Below, in pieces: positions 6,013-6,687 of a DNA stretch of 6,687 nucleotides (its first letter is position 1; each line of letters opens with the position of its first letter). A program made the position numbers and the translations under genes. Origin of the DNA: JAAZLS01 sp964585925 (GTDB lineage: Bacteria > Bacillota > Dethiobacteria > DTU022); contig CAZPFS010000047.1 in assembly GCA_964585925.1 (NCBI GenBank), positions 1 to 6,687 of the forward strand, written 5' to 3'. Under the pieces are notes generated by a model. The model did not search any database. It had not been told where the DNA came from and worked only from the letters and a program-made list of their open reading frames with translations.

Positions 6013-6603
6013 ATGGTTGAGCCGGAACCGTATAAAAAAATTCTTCTGCGGAAAAAACAAGAGATTATCGGTCAGGGCGAGCCGGTGGGGCGCCCGGGCA
6101 TGGGTTCTTTCCGGGATAGTGTTACCGATCTGTCTTTTGCCGACAATCATCCCGCCGATCTGGGTTCGGAAAATTATGAACGGGGCAAAGATCTAGCCCT
6201 GCAGGAACAACAGCTGACCCAGCTGCGCCGGATTGAAGAAGCGCTGGATCGGATTGAAAGCGGGCGTTACGGGTTCTGCCGTCGCTGCGGGCGGGAAATC
6301 CCGCCTGAAAGGCTGAAGGTTATTCCCGAAACCCCTTTGTGCGTGGACTGCCAGGGGTTTGAAGAACGGCGCCTGAGAGGCAGCGGCCGCCCGGTGGAGG
6401 AAGGGGTGCTCTATCCCCCCTATGCCCAGGATGGTCCGGCCGGTGATCCGGGTATAGATCAGGAGGATATCTGGCAGGGGGTTGCCCGGTTCAATAAGCG
6501 GCCGCGCATATACACGGATGGGGTGGAGGACGAGGAAACGGGAATAGTGCAGGAGGTGGACCGGGAAAGCAACCGGCGCCATAAGGATCAATCCTCCGAC
6601 TAG
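6013..6603 (+). CDS. TraR/DksA C4-type zinc-finger protein, YteA/YlyA-like
   Basis: The product has the YteA-family plan. An N-terminal helical region comes first (PYKKILLRKKQEI). Next is the signature SFADNHPADLGSENYERGKDLAL and a helix QLRRIEEALDRIESGRYG. The DksA/TraR zinc finger is C-X2-C-X17-C-X2-C with all four cysteines present (C89, C92, C110, C113 from the ATG). A C-terminal tail contains RPVEEGVLYPPY and EDIWQGVARF, typical of the YteA group. DksA-type proteins reach into the RNA polymerase secondary channel. B. subtilis YlyA, encoded at the same place between ileS and lspA, was reported to bind RNA polymerase and affect sigma-G-dependent germination genes. A similar role here is inference. 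The ATG at 6013 (196 aa) has GAAGG 5 bases upstream. A GTG at 5995 overlapping the previous stop (GTGA) would give 202 aa and translational coupling, but its ribosome binding site (AGGTGA) is only 1 base away. Confidence 0.9.
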   Translation: MVEPEPYKKILLRKKQEIIGQGEPVGRPGMGSFRDSVTDLSFADNHPADLGSENYERGKDLALQEQQLTQLRRIEEALDRIESGRYGFCRRCGREIPPERLKVIPETPLCVDCQGFEERRLRGSGRPVEEGVLYPPYAQDGPAGDPGIDQEDIWQGVARFNKRPRIYTDGVEDEETGIVQEVDRESNRRHKDQSSD

Positions 6604-6605
6604 GC

Positions 6606-6635
6606 TTGTGCTCGGGTTTTGCCCTGTGTTAGAAT
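6606..6635 (+). promoter_or_regulatory. weak candidate promoter for the next gene
   Basis: TTGTGC (6606-6611) and TAGAAT (6630-6635) are separated by 18 bases, directly after the zinc-finger gene. A consensus TTGACA at 6643-6648 is also present, but no -10 falls at the right distance inside the window. Neither is conclusive, and no terminator is visible after the zinc-finger gene, so read-through is equally possible. Confidence 0.3.
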
Positions 6636-6678
6636 CCCATGTTTGACAGTTGGGGAATATAGAAGAGGCGATGAACCC

Positions 6679-6687
6679 TTGAATTTC
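6679..6687 (+). CDS. possible start of the next gene (lspA expected), cut by the window edge
   Basis: TTG at 6679 begins M-N-F and lies 10 bases after a ribosome-binding-site-like AAGAGG (6663-6668). The nearer ATG at 6671 is followed by TGA after three codons and is not a useful start. Only three codons are visible, so nothing can be said from the protein. Signal peptidase II (lspA) is expected from the B. subtilis gene order ileS-ylyA-lspA. Confidence 0.2.

Noticed and set aside
6380..6510. Two GCGGCCGC octamers in the zinc-finger gene
   Set aside because: They fall within ordinary Arg/Pro/Gly codons of a GC-rich gene and show no repeat structure or spacing that suggests function or cloning origin.
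6193..6591. 132-codon minus-strand open frame opposite the zinc-finger gene
   Set aside because: The + strand encodes a complete YteA-type protein with an intact C4 finger. The reverse frame shows nothing recognisable.
1..6687. CRISPR array, insertion sequence, tRNA or phage defence genes
   Set aside because: No regularly spaced direct repeats, transposase or integrase motifs, cloverleaf sequence or defence-type domains were seen. All confirmed genes are housekeeping or conserved division-cluster genes.

Overview
The window is a housekeeping stretch of a low-to-moderate GC Firmicute. It is most likely a clostridial-type spore former of the Peptococcaceae/Desulfotomaculum/Pelotomaculum kind, inferred from gene order and protein character only. 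The layout follows the end of the Bacillus/Clostridium division cluster: ylmE - ylmG - ylmH - divIVA - ileS - (DUF5665-like) - YteA/YlyA-type zinc protein, with lspA expected next. All recognised genes lie on the + strand. The coding part is clearly GC-rich, while the first ~125 bases are AT-rich (43 G+C in 120 bases, 36%) and look different.

Region by region. Bases 1-146 hold an unidentified AT-rich stretch: either the tail of an unknown upstream gene or a promoter region. Bases 147-1919 carry ylmE (PLP homeostasis), ylmG (small YggT membrane protein) and ylmH (S4 RNA-binding protein), closely spaced and probably one transcript. DivIVA follows after 61 bases with a strong ribosome binding site. 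The sepF gene often found between ylmE and ylmG is absent: only 27 bases separate the two. Bases 2470-2817 have no protein gene. They hold a sigma-A-like promoter and a complete T-box leader with an ATC (isoleucine) specifier, an antiterminator and a terminator, controlling ileS. IleS is full length (about 916 aa) with all expected motifs and is followed by a strong intrinsic terminator. A second transcription unit then starts behind a promoter-like site that overlaps a perfect inverted repeat. It encodes a 101-aa DUF5665-like membrane protein and, overlapping or adjoining it, a TraR/DksA-type C4 zinc-finger protein. The last 84 bases hold promoter-like and ribosome-binding elements for a further gene that runs out of the window.

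How they fit together: DivIVA and YlmG belong to the division and polarity machinery, YlmE keeps PLP in balance, and YlmH is a ribosome/RNA-associated factor. IleS charges tRNA-Ile and is regulated by uncharged tRNA-Ile through the T-box. The zinc protein is likely an RNA-polymerase-associated or sporulation-linked regulator. I found no CRISPR array, mobile element, tRNA or rRNA, and no convincing new system. The points most worth checking are the AT-rich left edge, the missing sepF, and the palindrome overlapping the -35 of the second promoter.
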